This document shows positions 11,180 through 22,247 of a stretch of 64,000 bases of DNA, piece after piece. The stretch is taken from the NCBI RefSeq assembly GCF_002105155.1, contig NW_019028987.1:736501-800500 (forward strand). Reading direction: 5' to 3'. The notes below the pieces were generated by a model that worked only from the letters and a program-made list of their open reading frames with translations, was not told the origin of the DNA and made no database searches. Positions within the stretch are counted from its first letter, which is position 1; every line of letters starts with the position of its first letter. The translations under genes were made by a program, and so were the position numbers. Source of the DNA: Lobosporangium transversale (lineage: Eukaryota; Mortierellomycota; Mortierellomycetes; Mortierellales; Mortierellaceae).

Positions 11180-12915
11180 TAGCTTGAGCTTTATCGGCAA
11201 TTCTCTTTGATGTCCTCCTTGCCTGTGGTTCTTTGGGCTTGCTTCCTTCTCCCTCATCCTCCACAGCTCGAGTCAATTCTGGCTTCTTGAGGGACTCCCT
11301 TGCACTTTCAAGAAAGTTCAACAAGCTAATATTGAGTACGTCGTTTCTATTCGTTTGTCTTTGATGGTAGGAACTTCTTTGACTTTAGCTAGCGAATAAT
11401 CACCCTGTTCGTGATAAGACAACATGATAAGGTAACGTGATAAGTAAGGCCTAAACAACAGCAACAAGGATATGCCATTCGAGCAAAAGCCGAGAGAAGA
11501 CGGTGATGAGAGGTGTTCTTTGATGCAATTATGGCAAGTTGTATTATGGGCATCCTTAATTCTTGACCTTATCGCCGATTTTTGACTGTACGGAACCAGG
11601 ATAATATTTACCCTCCAATTCTAGTACAAAGACGATATCTGTTCCAGATGGGTTCTCTTTTGGAAACAAAACAAAAAAAAAAGCGAGATTAACTTGGATT
11701 CATGTATTGAGTCTTTGTTACAGTGAGTATCTAAGAATTCGTTCATTGTTATAATTCTGGAAGATTGAAATTAAACAAAGCGGGACTGAAATACTCAAAA
11801 TGTGTGCCCTTTGTGCCAGACGTAGGGGCGTCTAGCAACACACTATTAACCAATTTAACCAATCAAGGGTCATCCACTTCAAATATGTTAAATGCTATTG
11901 GCTCAACGATAATCGTAAACTCCTTCTTCCTTTGATTAACGACAGTTCGAGCAAACGAAGCCTCGACCGGAACAGGCTCATTGTACTCCAATATCAAGTC
12001 TTTACTATATAGTAACATATTCTTTACGGCTCGACCGAAGGTTTCCCTGATGTCGACAGTGGTTTTAATTTCTGCATCCCCTTTGTTAATACGCTTCAGA
12101 ATCCTAGATTACTCATGGCATAGGTTACCAGATGCTTTATATCCTGGATCAGTGAGCGACCACACCAGGCCCTTGATTTCTTGCTTCCAAGGGCCTGCAT
12201 CGGCACGTCCAATTACGTTCTCTATTATAGTATCATTGGACGGAGACGACCACAGGACCAAGCATATAGCATCTCGATTGCTTGATCATTAAAATGGCCT
12301 CTCCGCTTTGATGCAGAGTTTGAGAAACTATATTTCTCTAAATATCGCACAAGTGTCTTGAAGTATGTCCGGACTTTTGCTTGATTATCCCATCTAGGAA
12401 ACGATACTGCACTCTTGAACCTCGAGTCATCGAGAACTTCTCGATATTCCTTGAAGCTTTGCCAGTTCTCTTAACCCAAGCAGGATCATAAATACAAAAG
12501 CCTATCCCGCAAGGAACTATGCAAATTCGTGGTAAATCCTCTGATAAGCCCTCCAATCCATGAAAGAATGCTGATAATATTGGTCGCATAGTGTCGTCGT
12601 TATTAATAAACTGGTATTTAGCCTCCCCTCCCCATATCCTGCGCCTCGTTCAAAACAACCAAAAACATAGAGTTGCTTTGATGCCGCTCCGAAAGGGCCC
12701 TGATTAGATTGTCGAACCAATCTTGCAGGAGCTTGTCAAGGCAATTAAAGCCAACTCCACCAAGTAATTCTGCTACTTTTGTGAAGAGCGCTAGGAATAA
12801 ATCTGTCCTGGATGGAACCGAGTCTCCTCAATGGACTTCTCCAAGGACCTGTGGACACACTTGCAATAGCATCCATTGGCTAGGCGTCATTCTACCTTCG
12901 GACAAGTAAAAAGGG
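11180..12915 (-). pseudogene. CRN-associated P-loop-type gene remnant (degenerate)
   Basis: Minus-strand pieces in consistent order but different frames resemble the large CRN/P-loop protein family expanded in Mucoromycota. From the 5' side: SQWMLLQVCPQVLGE (about 12.87 kb), a hydrophobic strand ending in NEAQDM (about 12.63 kb), SEDLPRICIVPCGIGF (about 12.52 kb), a KRRGHFNDQAIEMLYA segment (about 12.3 kb), PVPVEASFARTVV (about 11.96 kb), PSGTDIVFVLELEGKYYP (about 11.65 kb) and an EPQARRTSKRIADK tail (about 11.2 kb). In-frame stops and frame changes break it near 12.84, 12.62, 12.43 and 11.83-11.70 kb. The N-terminal Walker-A part expected further right is not recognisable. The family assignment is from memory of recurrent motifs, so moderate. 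Confidence 0.6.
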
Positions 12916-14085
12916 TAAATTGATGAGTATCAAATATAAAACATAAAGGCATTTTTGCTTACGTTCTTCAAGGGGTATACGAAAACCAAACTGCGATTAA
13001 CCGCCTATGAACGCAAGACACAGAACATTTGGTGAGATTATAAACAAGCGTGGATATCCCAGACATCAAGGACCTTTTCCTCCTAATCTTTCATCCGTCT
13101 AGCATGAATTGATGTGAGAGGGGATGATTCTGGCGAGATTGATGCCCTCAACAGCATGTAGCATTAATATACCGAGAACTATTAATATACTGACGACACA
13201 ATCCAATATTGTATCACATTTTACCAGTCAAGCGCGTGGCAGCCTTGGCCAAATTCTTGATGTTTTTTTATTCCATGTCCCTGGACGCCTAGAGATTCAA
13301 GACGCGCCGCCTTCACATACTGACACTGAATTGGCCGAACATACAACTAATATGATCTCATTGGCCACAGGTTGCCATCCCGTGCACGCGCACCATGGGA
13401 CATTTATGTCTTTAGAGTGGAGCTGTCATCCTAGCTCCCGGTAAACGTTTTGGCGCCCTGGATGATGATAATTGATAGGTCTTTCGCAAGTGGCAAGCAT
13501 CCAGATGACAAAGCATACGAGAAAGGATAATTTCCTATGCCAGCTGTCCTGGTGATAATAATATGTTTTTGGGTCTCATCATCAGACTCTCACTGGGTTC
13601 TCCACAGGATTCTTCATCTCTATCCGTTTTTACAAAACTCTTTGATAATAGTATCACAAAATCCTGCCTTTTCTTGCACACAAGATCGCATAATGATCAC
13701 AGCTTTGTTCCAGTGATAAAGAGTCGGTTCAAACGAGGTACTTCATGACGGGTACTTAATTTGGATGTAATATGGTCATAAAGCTCTTTATATTCATCTC
13801 TGATATAAAGATGCCTTGTTCCGGCAACAGGGAAGATACAACCCTTTGCTCCACTTCATTTTCGCCACTTTTTTCATATTTCACCACTTACCTCTTTTAT
13901 TCATTCCAAGCCTTCATTTATTGCCTTTCTTTTCCTTTCCTTCTTTTTTTTTTGCCTTACACATTTTTCATTATTGTTTCCATACCGTGACCACGGGTGA
14001 AAGAGTATAGAATATACCTTCGCCTATTTAACCATCATTCTCCCTGCATTTCAACCACACTCAGTCCCACTCATCTTAATTTTCA
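12916..14085. other. Region between two CRN-type remnants; includes likely CRN promoter
   Basis: 12.92-13.45 kb may contain the unrecognisable 5' part of the minus-strand pseudogene; no clear frame was found. 13.45-14.08 kb is noncoding and becomes pyrimidine-rich with a CTATTTAACC box near 14022, about 60 bp before the ATG of the plus-strand CRN gene, resembling a core promoter. Confidence 0.4.
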
Positions 14086-16440
14086 ATGGCCACCACAAGG
14101 AGCTCAACACAAAAAAACATGGCTGCAAATGATTCCATAGAGCCAAGCACAAAAAAAAAAGATTGCAAATAAGCCTGAGGATGCCTCCACACTCAATAAA
14201 CGAAAAAGAGTAAACCAGCACCCACAACGAAAAAAGCGCGCCATCCCACTGCTACTGCTGAACTGCGTTGTCGAGGGAGAAGCAACGTCGTTCCCAGTAG
14301 AGATTTTCTGCGATAAATCGGTCGGGATGCTCAAGCAAGCCATCAAAGCAGAGAAAGCCAAAGCATTTAAGGATATTGACGCTGACCAGCTCACCCTCTA
14401 CAAGGTCTCCATCCCTGACAAAGGCGAGGTCATCTTTGAGTCAGAAATCGAGTCAAAAGAGGCTCTCACAATCGCGTCAATGGAGCTTTGGGAGATATTT
14501 AAGGAAAACTATCCATGTTTTTGTCAAGCCACCACAGCGAGGTATATCCTTAGCTCTTGATGGACTGATTGTTGATATTTCCAGCTGATGAAGCTTGGTT
14601 TATATCTTAAACGGCCATGTGCATAATATCACCATTTGGTTTGTGTCTTGATAACTCAACGTTCTTTCTCATTATTCGCTTTTGATACTTAGCTCAGAAA
14701 AGAAAACAAGATGGAGATTCTGGTGAGTGCTTTTGACCGAGAATCTGGTTATTGATCATTTTAGAGTGATATGTAATAAATCAAAAATATTGACTTTGAT
14801 CACTCTATCTCCTTTATCAGAGTCACCCTCTAAAAAAGCTCGTCCAAGTATAAGTAGCAGAGGTGCTCTTAGGGATGCGATTACAGAAGCAGGGCTTGTA
14901 ACGAAAGGGATAGTGAATGGTAGACCTGCCATCTCGCGTCTAAACTCGAAAGAGAGGGTCAAGGTGCTTTCGTACATGGGGAAGTCATCAGTAGATAGTA
15001 TTTACTACAGCATTATTAGCGTGGCTCGCGAGCTCCGAAATTCTGGTGGTATCAAGGATTCCAAAATATTGACTGCCTCTGAGGATCGTATCTTCCCTGT
15101 TGCCGGAACAAGGCATCTTTATATCAGAGATGAATATAAAGAGCTTTATGACCATATTACATCCAAATTAAGTACCCGTCATGAAGTACCTCGTTTGAAC
15201 CGACTCTTTATCACTGGAACGCCTGGAATTGGGAAGTCAGCCTTTTTGGTCTATTTTGCCATCCGCCTCCTTGCCGAACACGATGAGGAAAATCCACCGA
15301 TTATTATTTTCCAAGAGGAGCAGCATACCAATTGTTATGTTTATGGAGGAACAACTTGCCTACGTAAAGGGAATATAACGATGTTCGAAGATTTCCTTGA
15401 CCAACGTGAAACGTGGTATTTAGTTGATAGTGGTGAAAATCCTCAACCAGGTAAAGCCAGGACGATATTTTCAGCATCGCCAAGAACTCTCTATGGGCAT
15501 TTCGTTGAACGCACCAAGGAAAATACACCAGATAGCTACTATCACATGTCACTCTGGAGTCTGGATGAGCTTAAGGAATGTAGAGCCAATGTAAAGTTTT
15601 TTCATGTAGTGAGTGAAGCATTTTTGGAGGAGCTTTTTTACTACTTGGGGGGCGTGCCAAGACAGGTTCTACAGTGTCCAGCCGATGTACTATCCAATAA
15701 TCAAAAACATACTGAGCGTGCTAAAGAAGTTGCGTTATTTCGCGTCAATGATGCCATTAGTACACTCGAGAAACCAGCAGATCTTCTAAGCCTCTTTGCA
15801 CGAGGAAAAGATGCGAGTGGATTTAGTCGTTTACTCCATAGAGTCCCACTTCTAACCATCTCGACTTCTACCTGGTATGGGCATCTCGTTGGGTCGAATC
15901 ACAGATTATGGACAAAATAAAAGATAACACTTGGGTCGATGTGTTGGCGAGACTTGTCATAGGCGGAGAGGATATAGATAAAGGCCCACTGTTTGAAATC
16001 TATGCTCATCGCTTATTTCGACATGGTGATATTAGATTTCCCTTTAGGGATCTCCAGTCAGGCGAAACAGGATTTCTTGATTTTCCAGCAAATCCAGAAG
16101 AGGTGTTTATCCGGACTTCAGAGGAATTATCAGGGCTCACTCAAGCAGCTGGCAAGTTGTTTGTACCAGAACATTCTAAATTTCCGTGCATTGATTTTGC
16201 ATTGGGACCCAACGAGCTATTTCAGGTCACAGTATCAGAGAAGCATCCGATCAAGCAAGCACCATTCAAGGAGATAATTGATTGTATTATGACCTGCTGA
16301 AGGAGACCAATCAAAGTCGAAGGGAAGTGATATATTTTCCTCTATTTTGTGGTGCCAGGAGACGTATATGACGTTTTAAAGTTCAGAACTTTCTTACCAC
16401 CAGAAATACGGTCGTCCAGAAGCATATAAATGCTTAAAAC
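14086..16440 (+). pseudogene. Crinkler (CRN) effector-family gene with several frameshifts
   Basis: CRN proteins combine an N-terminal ubiquitin-like header with a P-loop NTPase; they occur in oomycetes and many early-diverging fungi and some act inside host or neighbour cells. Here ATG 14086 opens a short frame that ends after an A10 run (14151-14160). The header is in another frame: LNCVVEGEATSFPVEIFC then DIDADQLTLYKVSIPD. Its continuation, VFVKPPQRGISLALDG, needs another frame change near 14510. A probable intron (about 14730-14818) precedes a 1.1-kb frame with Walker A GTPGIGKSAF near 15217. The frame changes again near 15850 (the rest, from about 15.87 kb, contains DIRFPFRDLQSGETG), near 16285 and near 16340. 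The terminal piece reads VVPGDVYDVLKF and stops near 16432. Codon-level content is well preserved between breaks, suggesting recent inactivation or assembly indels. Confidence 0.78.
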
Positions 16441-16977
16441 ATGTAAGACAGCGTGTCATAAAAATCGACATCGAAGCTGCATATTCAGGAGGATCAGCCG
16501 GTACGAATCTGAGAATTAAATCGAATACCAATCAAGTGGATGAAATTTGTCTTTTTTTAAAAAAAAGCATTATACCCTTCCTTGAGAAATTTTTACAATG
16601 GTTCATTCTTTATGAATGAAGCCATCATTATCCACTTACCCTTTAGACAAAGGCGATAGCGCTTTTAAATCGGTCCTACACACATACTTATTGAGGGCCC
16701 GTCATAACCGCTGTTGCATATTTCGTTTAATTGCAGCTCTCCAGCCCACATAAATAGGATCTTTATATATAGAAAACAAATGAATAAATACTCGGATAAT
16801 GTGGTGCTGCAATGTTTTAACCTAATTGATATTGTTTATACATGATCTCTGTCACTCAGGAAATTAAAACAAAACCTGTGAGGAAAAAATAAACCTCAAC
16901 GTGCAGATTATTATTTTTTGCCAGAGGAAAATGTCCCACGACAGAGTAAAAAACCTCTGCGATACTCTCTATGAGCG
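16441..16977. other. Noncoding AT-rich stretch
   Basis: Contains a short T7A7 palindrome near 16554 and no supported gene. Confidence 0.4.
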
Positions 16978-17460
16978 TTATGATGCCATTCTCTTGGATC
17001 GTGTTATTCGTCTATTTTTTGAGTTGGCTTTATCAGATGGCTGTACCTTTTTTTGGCTTATTAACCTCTGGTGTTGCTTCAGGAGATGCTTCGACTCGGG
17101 AATTTTTTCAAATTTAAAAAAGAGACCTCCAGCCAAAATGTCAAGTTTGGTCCCAGCCTGAGAGAGAAGTGTCTGCAAGAGCAAGCCAGATTTGCCTTTC
17201 AGTACGTGCATGTGCACATGAACTTCGTCACCAGAGGTCGAAGCCACTTGCAGCGAATGAGCGTGCTGCAAGGCAAATTGTCCGCTCTTAGTGACGAGCC
17301 TATCGTCAAATGGCAATTCATTTGAGAGAGGATTCCTATTCCGCCACTCATAGAAACAACTTGCCACTTGCTTGAGAAAATTCCGATGATGCAGCTGCGG
17401 CAATCCGCTTGGTGTGCTCACTTCTCCTTGCTCAGGTTTATTGAATAGCGATATTTTAAT
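16978..17460 (-). CDS. Unrecognised open frame (possible gene fragment)
   Basis: A minus-strand frame of about 160 codons. It opens before LFNKPEQGEVSTPSGLPQ and ends RRITRSKRMAS followed by a stop. Amino-acid composition is balanced, with aromatic and charged residues and few low-complexity stretches, and a segment reads GDEVHVHMHVLKGKSG. The basic end (KNRRITRSKR) could be a nuclear signal. No ATG lies near the 5' end; the frame at 17479-17682 upstream may be a further exon or unrelated. No family recognised. It sits between the CRN pseudogene and COX20, inside the accessory block, so it may be another mobile or effector-gene remnant. Confidence 0.35.
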   Translation of the reverse strand: MKISLFNKPEQGEVSTPSGLPQLHHRNFLKQVASCFYEWRNRNPLSNELPFDDRLVTKSGQFALQHAHSLQVASTSGDEVHVHMHVLKGKSGLLLQTLLSQAGTKLDILAGGLFFKFEKIPESKHLLKQHQRLISQKKVQPSDKANSKNRRITRSKRMAS

Positions 17461-17689
17461 TTATCTATTAGTGCTATATTACAAAATTGTGTCTGTACCA
17501 TTATCATAAACAATGGCGAGTAAAAAGAAGTAAAAGAAACGATCGCTACTTTTTCCTTGGTCCCTTATCCCTGCTTGGCCTATTGGACTTGTCGTCCTCC
17601 GCTTGAGTCGACTCACTTTTTCTTTTATTTGATCCGCTGGGTTTGCGCAGTTCTTCCCTATTTTCATCTGCAAATACCACAACTACCGT

Positions 17690-18799
17690 CTAATGCGATC
17701 TTGGTATTGTTAATGCCCTTACGTTTTCTTCGCTAGACCGTCACAACCCTGACCTGCGTCAAACGATGAAGGTGAGAAGTAGGCTCGTCAACAGCCTGTG
17801 TGTCTTATATGCGTTGCACCAATGCTCACTGACAGGTTGAGTCAAAACTCGAGATATCAAAATAGTCTTCGTTGAATCCATGGGGAGGAAAGACACCAAT
17901 CCGGCAACAACAATAGGATATGATCAGTTGCATATTTCACAGTACACGTGTTACATGAAAATTTATAATACAGACATACTAACGGCTCTATGCCCCATGG
18001 TGTGGTGCCCGAGACAAACTTGCAGTTTTATTTTGATACAAATTTGGATAAATGCCCCATGGATGTGATGTGTGAACCCACATCCTATTCTCACTTCTGC
18101 TCCCTGGTTACTATTTGTCTGTCTAAAATTTTTCATGAGCTACTACAAACATGACTAGGTCGGGAAAGGCCTTCGTCTTGAAAAAGTTGTAAGTATTAGC
18201 TTGACAGTGCTTTCTTGACTAATCTCTTTATTTCTATGCTTGGTCTAGGTGGTGTTTTTTTATGAGGAGGACTATTTAGACAACATATAGACCCCACATA
18301 TCTTAATCATAATAAATTGGTTTGGTGGCATTGTTGTAAAAAATATCTTTGCTTAAGGGACAGAAAGATAGACACAATCAGGAAAAGGCAGGACAAAGAG
18401 TGTCAACAAGATTGACAAGAGAAAATAGAGTCAAATAACCTTGACTACAAACAGCGCCATAGAATGTCAAAAGAAAAGATGGGAGCTTTATAGGTGAGCT
18501 CACAAACTGAGTTACCGGAAGACAAATGCTTGTTGTGAAAAGGGGAAAAAGATAAATGGCAAGATGAACTGCAGGTGAAGAATAAGACATGTGGGGAAAA
18601 CTGAAGACTTTATTAAAAAGGAAGTTTCTTTGGCTTTTATACTCAGTAGTTTCTAGGTGAGGCGGACCCACCTATGACTACAAAGGCTTTGCGCAAAGAT
18701 TCCTTTAAGCTTAACACGTCTCGATTTGCCACATTGTGCCTTGAGTAATGAGCTCAAATGCTATGTTTATTAGTATTATTTCACTTCCTCTCTATTGTT
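17690..18799. other. Intergenic region, no supported gene
   Basis: AT-rich with no coherent coding frames, no tRNA-like T-arm and no obvious repeats. The right end is the 3' flank of COX20. Confidence 0.5.
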
Positions 18800-19635
18800 C
18801 TATACATCTTTCTGTCGTGCCGCGATAGCCTCGCGTCGTTTCGCTGCATCGAGATCAACCGTGCTTACAACAGGCATTTGACCGGTGGCCATCAGCTGTC
18901 TTCTTTGATGAATCTTATAATGGCAATATTCCCTGCAAAAAGTATATAACAATGATATGTTCCTAGTATCAATACATCGAATAAAAAGACAGGAAGGTAT
19001 TGGGATTTTGGGTCTCATTTGCTTCTTACCAAGTACCAATAGTCATAAGTACGAAGGCACCAAATCCCCAATTAGCTGCACTCTTTCCGAATCCTATCAA
19101 TCACACAGCCAGAAGTAAGGTTATCTAAAATAAGCTGAAGCAAAAATGAGTATAGCTAGCGTAATCATAGTATGGTAGACTAACCAGACTTCATGGTTTT
19201 AAGTAGTCCGACGCCAAAGCCCACAGCTATTCCGTCAACAAATGATTCTTTTGCACAAGGCGATTTCCTCATGGAAGAGAAATCGCGTGTAGGTTCTAAT
19301 GTCTAATAAACAGTATTGTTGAGATTAGATTATTTCCTGTAATTCCCTGAACATGCTCACAAGGATCCGTGCTTTATTAGAAATGATCATCAAGCAAGGA
19401 CTGACTGTGAGGCAGTATTAATGAATGCTTAAGGAATATTGTCACATGGACACATAGACAAATGGATCCTATCTGTCTGCATATCCCGATAAAGTCAGCT
19501 GTCAACATTTGTCACTTTTACCTTGAAAGCAGACACAACTTGGTCTCTGTCAGGGGCTGGTCTCGGGTCATTTAGAATCGGCACTGGAATTTCAGGAAGA
19601 GGTTCTTTCCCATGGTTATTATTGACACCTGCCAT
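18800..19635 (-). CDS. COX20: Cytochrome c oxidase assembly protein COX20
   Basis: COX20 is an inner-membrane chaperone that stabilises newly made Cox2 during complex IV assembly. Four exons give 142 aa: 19522-19635, 19185-19302, 19030-19093 and 18800-18932, with consistent phases and GT-AG borders. The start is ATG 19635. The hallmark SPCAKESFVDGIAVGFGVG matches the conserved PCARESF...G segment that begins the first membrane helix. A second hydrophobic segment (WGFGAFVLMTIGTW) leads into EYCHYKIHQRR, as in the family. The C-terminus is charged and short. This is an apparently intact housekeeping gene between CRN and hAT remnants, which shows the accessory block is interspersed with core genes. 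Confidence 0.88.
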
Positions 19636-20089
19636 AGCAAACTAATCTTTTCTGATTTGTAAAGAAGGTGATGGAGTTAATAATGACAAAAAGAGAAATG
19701 GTAAAGACCGAGGTGATCAGTTCTTGTCCCACGCTGCTTTGCCCGGTAAGGTTTAAGGCATACAGTGATCTAAGCTGGAATTGAGACAGGCACGTGCTGG
19801 TTTGTGATTGAAGCGTGCAGGTTAATTTTTCAGCGATAATCCGATAATCCCAACTTGCTGATTCATTTCTCAGTATTGTTAAAATTTTCAGCCTGCTTGA
19901 CCAAGTGCTCTGCCATGCACTGCTTCTTCGAGCATCAATAAAAGATTGATTACATACAGCTACAGAATGAATAATGTACATTCAAACACCTATCAGTTTT
20001 GTATATGCTTAAAAAAAGATACCAGCCATAATCACCCTTCATGGCTTCCTCGCAAAAACACCCTGGTTGAGGTCCGCATCTGCTTTAGC
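19636..20089. other. Intergenic region, likely COX20 promoter
   Basis: Upstream flank of COX20 (which runs leftwards); no coding frame with recognisable content. Confidence 0.4.
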
Positions 20090-21840
20090 AATTTTAGTGT
20101 TGCCATAGAAATCCTTTGTTACAACTGATCAGGGCAGAGATAAAGTGATTGATTATTCGATTTCTTTGCGCAGATAGGACCCACTCAGCTCTGCTGAATA
20201 ACCTTTTAGAATCATTCGACGTGACCTGGACACAAAGGTATGCTCGTGCAAATGGAGCAAAATATTCCATTCCTCCTATTCCTCTGTCATGTTGGTAAAA
20301 GCATGACACCCGTTTTCCGGTAGCGACGTTCTTGTAACACTCACATAATAATGTATCACATTAACATCAGTCATCACTTTGTAATATTCTTGGTCCAGAG
20401 GGGAAAGCTGATCCCAACATGCTCAATCTTTGGCGATGGCAAACATCACTGCTGGTTCTTTGGTCACTTCTTGAGCTTTCTTCCCGAAATATTCACCATT
20501 GGCTGTCTTCATGTTTTTAATGATACCCAAGGTCGCCAGGTTAAGGAATAGTGATATGAGCACAACGTCAGGAACGTCATCCCAGACCAGATCGTATTAA
20601 TAGCCCTGTTAAGGTTTCCCAGAGCTCCTGTGCCGTCTCCGTGTCATATGGGCGAGAGTCTGGTAGCAACTCTTTCATCTTCACATACGTTTGTGGCAGT
20701 GCTGAATGATCGGCACTGCTCACCATTCAGTGAATTTGGCTGCATCTACCATCATATGAATGATTTCACGGAGAACTTTGACCTCCTCATCATCGAGTAG
20801 GTGTCGCTCTAACTCCTTTGCTTTCCCTTTTCTCGGAGAAGTCCATGCGATGGCGAGTCCCACCTTGCAATGTTCCCTGCCAGCAACTTGGGATGTTTGT
20901 CTCCTTGTTCTTGCTCTAAAGCAAGCATCGCCGCGGCATTATTTCTGAAAAAAGATGAAATCTCTTGGCATTAGTTCATTTAATCTCTGGGCGGACTCGC
21001 ATACCTCTGAAGTCTTATTGATGCAAAGCTGGGTCTTATATGAGGCGAATACCAACCAGTGCATCCCCTTATGATTTTATCAGTAGAGAGCTTGAGAGCT
21101 ATCGCTTTTTTGATATTAGCACCTTGGTCTGTTGTTATGCAAATGAGTCTTTCTCTCATATCCATGCTATTAACAACCTCAACTGGAAAATGAATCGCAA
21201 GACCGGAAAAAAAAAACGTACGTTAATACAGCAATAACTATGAATATAAAAAGATAAGAGGCAGAATTTTACTTACCAAACTTCCGGTGAATAGTTTCGG
21301 ATGATTTCACTCCATAGACTTGTTTCATTCCTATTACATCAGACATTGGTTCGAAGTTTTACGTGAAAAATTGCAATGTAGTCCCTAAGAACTTCCTTTG
21401 ATCGATGCTTGTCCAGCAATCTGTCGTGACGGCAGCGTAAATGTCATAGGAGGCAATATACTTTTTGATTTCGCGTCTCATCTCTCGAATCCGTCGATCC
21501 ATCCTTTCTTGCAAAGTCGCTGTCACAGGATTATCGAAATAAGGATTGACTATTTCAAAGGCTGCTCTCACTCCATTGGAGGCTATGAGCAGTAAAAGCA
21601 TATCTTCGAATGCTTCTTGCTCATGAGGGAGCTTCTTGAGTCTCTCATCAACAATATTCCGCGCGATGTCGAACCTATTCTTTCTTGGTAGGAGAGGCAT
21701 ATCAACTTTTTCTGGATCGGCAGTGCATAGCAGAGCACTTGGTCAAGCAGGCTGCAAGTTGGATTATTGAAGTAGCACGCTGAAAAATTTAACCCGCACG
21801 CTTCAATCACAAACCAGCTTGTCTCAAAAATCGTAGCTGC
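20090..21840 (-). pseudogene. Degenerate hAT-family transposase
   Basis: Minus-strand pieces of a hAT (hobo/Ac/Tam3) cut-and-paste transposase in the right order. The 5' piece includes LLPRKNRFDIARNIV and AVTTDCWTSIDQRKFLG (about 21.40 kb), the typical RNase-H-fold TTDxWTS motif. Next is ICITTDQGANIKKAI (about 21.13 kb), the second conserved block. The 3' piece has VTSNDSKRLFSRAEWVLSAQ (about 20.2 kb), equivalent to the C-terminal dimerisation motif. The frames differ and the central part (about 20.3-20.98 kb) is not readable, so the gene is inactive. No terminal inverted repeats or 8-bp target duplication were identified by eye. Confidence 0.8.
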
Positions 21841-22247
21841 TTCGCTTCCACTGTTTTAAAATAAAATTTGAAATCCTTAATATGGGTAAAATGCAATACT
21901 CCAAAGGAGTGGAGTAAAAATTTAAGAAAAGGCAGTCCGTTGTTTTGTTTTTTATTTTTTTATTTTAATTTTTTTTTTACGCAGCACCTTAGCTGTTCCT
22001 TTACTCCTATGCATCTGTCCATTCGGTTGTCCACATTCAAGTACACCCATCCACACAAAAGCACTTAATCTTAGTGCATCCTTCTCTATCTGCTCCCTTC
22101 CTCCCTCTCTCCCTTCCTTCCTTCCTTCCTCCCTTTTTTTTAAACGAATCTCGTCTTCGAATTTTTCGTCCCTTATACTTTTCTTCTCTTTCATACTTTT
22201 CTTCTCTTTCATACTTTTCTTCTCTTTCATACTTTTCACTTTTCGAT
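21841..22247. other. Promoter/5' region of the ubiquitin protease gene
   Basis: Contains a pyrimidine-rich tract and three near-identical copies of TTCTTCTCTTTCATACTT (about 22189-22237) just before the ATG at 22248. Confidence 0.6.
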
